Source of the DNA: Streptomyces sp. ISL-100
GTDB lineage: Bacteria; Actinomycetota; Actinomycetes; Streptomycetales; Streptomycetaceae
DNA length: 64,000 nt
Assembly: GCF_018614615.1 (NCBI RefSeq)
Contig: NZ_JAGGOK010000015.1
Location: 24,938-88,937, forward strand
Reading direction: 5' to 3'
Shown: positions 60,693-64,000 of the stretch, piece by piece
Numbering within the stretch: position 1 is the stretch's first letter
Layout: each line of letters starts with the position of its first letter
Notes under the pieces: model-generated
What the model was told of the DNA's origin: nothing
Database searches by the model: none
Seen by the model: only the letters and a program-made list of their open reading frames with translations
Program-made: the position numbers and the translations under genes

Positions 60693-61148
60693 ATGGACCC
60701 GCGCATACGACGTAATCCATACCAGCTGACCGACGAGACACCGGTGTACGTCATCTCGGTCGCGGCACAGCTCTCCGGCCTGCACCCGCAGACCCTGCGG
60801 CAGTACGACCGCCTCGGCCTGGTCTCCCCCGACCGCACGGCCGGGCGCGGCCGGCGCTACTCGGCCCGCGACATCGAGCTGCTGCGGCAGGTGCAGCAGT
60901 TGTCGCAGGACGAGGGCATCAACCTGGCCGGCATCAAGCGCATCATCGAGCTGGAGAACCAGGTGACCGCGCTCCAGCAGCGCATCGCCGAGCTCTCGGC
61001 GGCGGTGGACGGCGCGGCGGCGGCTTTGCGGCAGCGCGAGGCGCAGGTGCATGCGTCGTACCGGCGCGATCTTGTCCGGTACGAGGACGTGCAGCAGGCG
61101 AGCGCGCTGGTGGTCTGGCGGCCCAAGCCCAAGCGGCCGGCGGAATAG
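60693..61148 (+). CDS. hspR: HspR, heat-shock repressor
   Basis: 151 residues, ATG two bases after the dnaJ stop. MerR-type HTH: VYVISVAAQLSGLHPQTLRQYDRLGLVSPDR, then RYSARDIELLRQVQQLSQDEGINLAGIKRIIELENQ (shown here as a run of family motifs). It binds the HAIR operators at 56810 and 56862 with DnaK as co-repressor, closing a feedback loop. Confidence 0.96.
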   Translation: MDPRIRRNPYQLTDETPVYVISVAAQLSGLHPQTLRQYDRLGLVSPDRTAGRGRRYSARDIELLRQVQQLSQDEGINLAGIKRIIELENQVTALQQRIAELSAAVDGAAAALRQREAQVHASYRRDLVRYEDVQQASALVVWRPKPKRPAE

Positions 61149-61172
61149 GCACCGTTCAAACCGTTCAAGAGG

Positions 61173-61215
61173 GAAAGGCCTGTCACTCCACACACTGTGG
61201 AGTGACAGGCCTTTC
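61173..61215. terminator. 18-bp perfect stem, dnaK-operon terminator
   Basis: GAAAGGCCTGTCACTCCA pairs perfectly with TGGAGTGACAGGCCTTTC around a short CACACTG loop. Runs of A and T on either side make it bidirectional for dnaK-hspR and the convergent FN3 gene. Confidence 0.9.
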
Positions 61216-61216
61216 T

Positions 61217-61258
61217 CTGCGGCCGGGTTGCTACGGGCTGCGGCCGGGTTACTACGGG
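61217..61258. repeat. 21-bp tandem duplication at the FN3 gene stop
   Basis: CTGCGGCCGGGTTGCTACGGG (61217-61237) and CTGCGGCCGGGTTACTACGGG (61238-61258) are adjacent and differ at one base. The second copy covers the stop codon of the FN3 gene. A recent slippage. Confidence 0.85.
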
Positions 61259-63289
61259 GCCAGGGGTGCCTTCAGGAGGAACGGGATCCCGTCCGTGCCG
61301 TCGGCGTAGTGGACAGTGACGCGGTAGAAGTGCGTCGTGCCGGCGGGGGCTGTCCGGTCGTCCCAGCTGCTGACGTCGCGTGCCAGCCGGCCGTCGGTGA
61401 GCGACACGAAGGTTTCGGACGCACGGTCCCAGCGGTGGACGCTGTAGCCGCTGATCCCCTCGCACGGCCCCGTCGAGCAGGTCCAGTAGACGCCGATGCC
61501 GTTTTCGAGCGTCCAGTAGTTCACCCGCAGCGGTGAGCCGGGGGGAGTGGCGACCGTGGGGCTCAGGTCCAGTTCGGTCGCGGTGACCGAGGTGGCTGGG
61601 GACGTGTTGCGGCGGTAGTCGGAGGTGGTGATGGAGTACGTCCGCTTCTCGCCGTCGGCGGCGTTCACGAAGAGGTACTCCGAGCGCGTACGCGACGTGA
61701 TCGCCGGCGGGCTGTCGCAGTTGTTGCCGGACTCGTCGCAGGAGCGGACCACGTACTGGCGGAAGTCCTCAGCCTGGCTGTCGTCCCAGTCGATCTTGAT
61801 GCCGTACTCGGTCGGCTCGGCGGTCAGGTTGGCCGGGGCGTCCGGCGGGGTGATGTCCTTGGGCTGCGTCGTGGTCGTGAACGGACCGGCCGGCGTCGAG
61901 CTTGCCCGGTTGTCGGTGGCGACGAGCGCGTAGTGGTACGTCGTTTCCGAGGCGAGACCGGTGTTGGTGCACCGCCACTTCTTCACGCCGTCGACGGTGA
62001 CGAGGGACTCGTCGCAGTCGACGGGTGTGCCCGTCGTGTCCACGGGCAGCGTCGTGGAGCGGTGGACGACGTAGTCATATGCCGCGCCGTACTTGTCGGG
62101 GTTGTTCTCCCAGGTGAGGACGACACGGTCGCTCTGCGGGGCCAGGGTGACCGGCGGCGCCGCCACGGGCCGGTAGAACTCGACCAGCTGGGAGCTGCCC
62201 ACGTTGCCCGCCGCGTCGTAGGCGTCGACGCGGTAGAGCCTGCTGCCCTGGCGGGGTGCCGTGGTGTCGGTGATGCGGTTGGTGCTCGTCTCACCGACCG
62301 GGTGGAGGTAGAAGTCGCCGACGGAGGCGTCCATCTGCCCGACCTTGTACGACACGGCGCCCGGCACCGCGTCCCATGAGATGGCGACTCCGTCGTACGA
62401 GTCCTCGAAGCGGATCCCCGTGGGTGCGGCGGGGGCCGTCCTGTCGGCGGTGATGACGGGCATGTCGGTGGTGCCGGTGGACTCGTTGCCCGCCTTGTCG
62501 ATGGCGCGGACCTCGTAGTAGTAGACGGCGCCGGTGGCGGGCGGGGTGTTCGTGTACGTCGTGGCGGTGACCGGGGTGGTGTTCAGCCGAGTGTAGGCGG
62601 TGCTGCCCTTGAGGCGGCGGTAGACGCGGTACCCGGCGAGGTCCATCTCGGGGCTCTTGGACCACGCGACGGTGGTCGTGAGGGTCGAGCTGCTGTACGT
62701 CGCCCGGGCGGCCGTGGGCGCGAGAGGGGCGACCTTGTCGACGTCGGCGGAGGTGCGGGGCGTGTAGGCGAACTTGACGTTCGCGTAGCCGGTCCAGGCG
62801 ACGAAGTCGACGCGGATCGTGTGCCGCCCCTTGGGGACGGTGAGGTTGACGGTCTTCTTCTGCGTCGTCGAGACGTTCTTCCAGACGTCGACCTTGCGGA
62901 CGCCGTCGACGTAGACGCGTATGCCGTCACGCACCTCGGTGGTGAAGGCGAACGGGCCACCGGAGCCGAAGTCACGCGTAGTTGCCCAGCGGACGGTGAA
63001 GTTGTCCCTGGGCAGGGTGACTCCGGCGGGGTCACCGGTGCCGTAGTCCTCGTTGACGGAGGTGTCGCAGGCGGTGAGCTTGGGCGTACCGGAGAAGGAG
63101 GTGTTGGCGTAGTACGTCGCCTTCCACACGCCGTCGGTGCACGTGACGGCGGCCTGAGCGGCAGAGGTGGGCAGGACGACGCCCTGCGAGGGCCGTGCCG
63201 AGCACGGCGGCGGTCGCACGGGCAGCGCGGGCAGCGCGGAAACTACGGAAACTGCGGAAACCGCGGAAATCGCGGAAACGCTGAGGCAT
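61252..63289 (-). CDS. exported PA14-like/fibronectin type III repeat protein, frameshifted in the signal peptide
   Basis: The main frame encodes mature residues from SAAQAAVTCTDGVWKATYYANTS on. It has a PA14-like lead (FSGTPKLTACDTSVNEDYGTGDPAGV (shown in part: CDTSVNEDYGTG)) and about five FN3 domains (APLAPTAARATYS, APAAPTGIRFEDSYDG, PPDAPANLTAEPTEYG and others). The proper signal peptide starts at ATG 63289 in another frame (MPQRFRDFRGFRS...ATAAVLGTALAG) and joins the mature frame if one G of a GGG at 63182-63184 is removed. So either an assembly error or a disabled allele. Confidence 0.75.
63236..63280. repeat. 9-bp tandem repeat in the signal-peptide region
   Basis: CGGAAACTA, CGGAAACTG, CGGAAACCG, CGGAAATCG and CGGAAACGC are consecutive 9-bp units (63238-63282, edges uncertain by a unit). 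In the protein they give FRDFRGFRSFRSFR, a basic/aromatic N-terminal segment. Prone to slippage. Confidence 0.8.
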
Positions 63290-63434
63290 GGAGTTCGGGA
63301 GTCGCTCTCGGTCCGGTCTGAAGGCACCAGCGGTGTGGGGGGAGCGCCGGGCGTGATCCTGCCACGAGCACGCAGCCTGGGCAAAGGGCTTTGCGCGGCA
63401 CTCGGCACTCTGAACCCAGCGCCGCTGCGCGGCC

Positions 63435-63859
63435 TTACGACGGGGTGAGGTCCCTGCTCAGCCAGTGTTGGGGGCGCATGTGGAACACGATCCGCTCGCC
63501 CCTGTACTGCGCGGCGATGTCGACGCAGCAGTCGACGTCCTCGGGCGCGACGTAGTAGGCCGCCACCGTACGGAAAACTCGAGAGAGCCGGGAGACGTGC
63601 GAGTCACCGGTCCTTCGACGGAGACGTAACGGACGGCCGGTTCCAGGGACTGGACCATCAGGGAGAAGCGGCCCGCCGCGTGAATGAGCCGCGCCTTGCG
63701 GCAGTCCGCGTCCATCATCACCCGGACGTCGCCGCCTGGCGCGTACCGGTACCAGATCGGCACGGTCAGGGGGGCACGGCCGGCACCGGCGTCCACGGAG
63801 AGGGCGGCGACGTGCGGTTGCGCCAGGAACTCTTCACGCTCTGCGCGGGTCAGCGCCAT
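63435..63859 (-). pseudogene. pyridoxamine-phosphate-oxidase-like (PPOX) protein, frameshifted
   Basis: From ATG 63859: MALTRAEREEFLAQPHVAALSV, APLTVPIWYRYAPGGDVRVM and FSLMVQSLEPAVRYVSVEGPV, the flavin/F420-binding split barrel. Near 63600-63625 the frame shifts: the natural end DSHVSRLSRVFRTVAAYYVAPEDV...FHMRPQHWLSRDLTPS is in another frame, to a stop at 63435. Two bases are probably lost. The remainder of the window to 64000 shows no gene. Confidence 0.75.
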
Positions 63860-64000
63860 GGGGTGCTCTCTCCTTACGCTCAACTCCTGGGCTCTGCCCA
63901 CGACAGCGCGGCTCGACGCACTGAGCCGAAGCGACTCACCCGATCGGGTGCCGGTCCCGGATTCTGCGCAGCACTGCTCGTCGCTGGCGGGGGGCGGGGG

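Noticed and set aside
1..64000. CRISPR arrays, rRNA genes, insertion sequences with transposase
   Set aside because: No regularly spaced repeats, no rRNA signatures and no DDE transposase frames were found on reading both strands.

Overview
The window is Streptomyces-type chromosomal DNA. It has very high GC and GC-rich third codon positions. It carries the actinobacterial dnaK-grpE-dnaJ-hspR operon with HAIR operators, a RepSA/TraSA/SpdB integrative element of the pSAM2 type (AICE), Scr1/DUF397 gene pairs and DUF5994 proteins.

Layout. 0-8 kb: a VOC protein, an orphan EccA-like AAA ATPase, and a potassium-uptake operon (a 27-aa membrane peptide, kdpF, kdpA, kdpB, kdpC) with no kdpDE nearby. 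8-12 kb: a decayed ECF sigma gene, a 910-aa P-loop/Sel1 repeat protein, and a truncated BrkB gene joined to a PIN-toxin remnant. 12.2-18.3 kb: a small stress-type cluster (PRC-barrel, SixA phosphatase, CysRS-like protein, two DUF5994 proteins) in which a PRC-barrel/small-membrane-protein pair occurs twice in opposite orientation, one copy decayed. 18.4-34.9 kb: a copper island. An intact tRNA-Gly(CCC) lies at 34.9 kb, and two partial copies of its 3' half plus downstream hairpin lie at 18.4 and 12.9 kb, so 12.9-18.4 and 18.4-34.9 look like two islands stacked in tandem on this tRNA.

The copper island has a CueR-like MerR regulator and four near-identical MerR-type operators. They stand before a 48-aa Cys-rich protein, before a five-gene operon (P1B-ATPase, Met-rich secreted protein, 120-aa secreted or anchored protein, ApbE, membrane reductase), before a second P1B-ATPase with an N-terminal cupredoxin domain, and in a divergent region driving small membrane proteins and a lipoprotein. 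CopZ and a SafE/DsbD-like permease with a cupredoxin domain complete the set. The first ATPase lacks about 83 residues in frame, including the TGD and GDGxND hinge. The right end of the island holds decayed mobile-element genes.

35-50 kb: dcd and a phosphoribosyltransferase (PRT) gene. The PRT gene is split by a 13.2-kb AICE (about 36451-49669). Its missing last codons reappear in frame at the far end, 49670-49717, which fixes both att junctions. The AICE carries regulators, RepSA, TraSA, SpdB, a serine recombinase with a frameshift just after its catalytic serine, a 2.1-kb non-coding region with DnaA boxes and GTCACA repeats, and as cargo a complete second-type histidyl-tRNA synthetase with an uncharacterised 203-aa partner.

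50-64 kb: core or species-level genes: a Yip1 membrane protein, two FG-GAP exported proteins, a membrane Fe-S oxidoreductase, a sugar transferase, the dnaK operon, a fibronectin-III exported protein (frameshifted in its signal peptide) and a frameshifted PPOX protein. Several frameshifts could be real decay or assembly errors; raw reads would decide.
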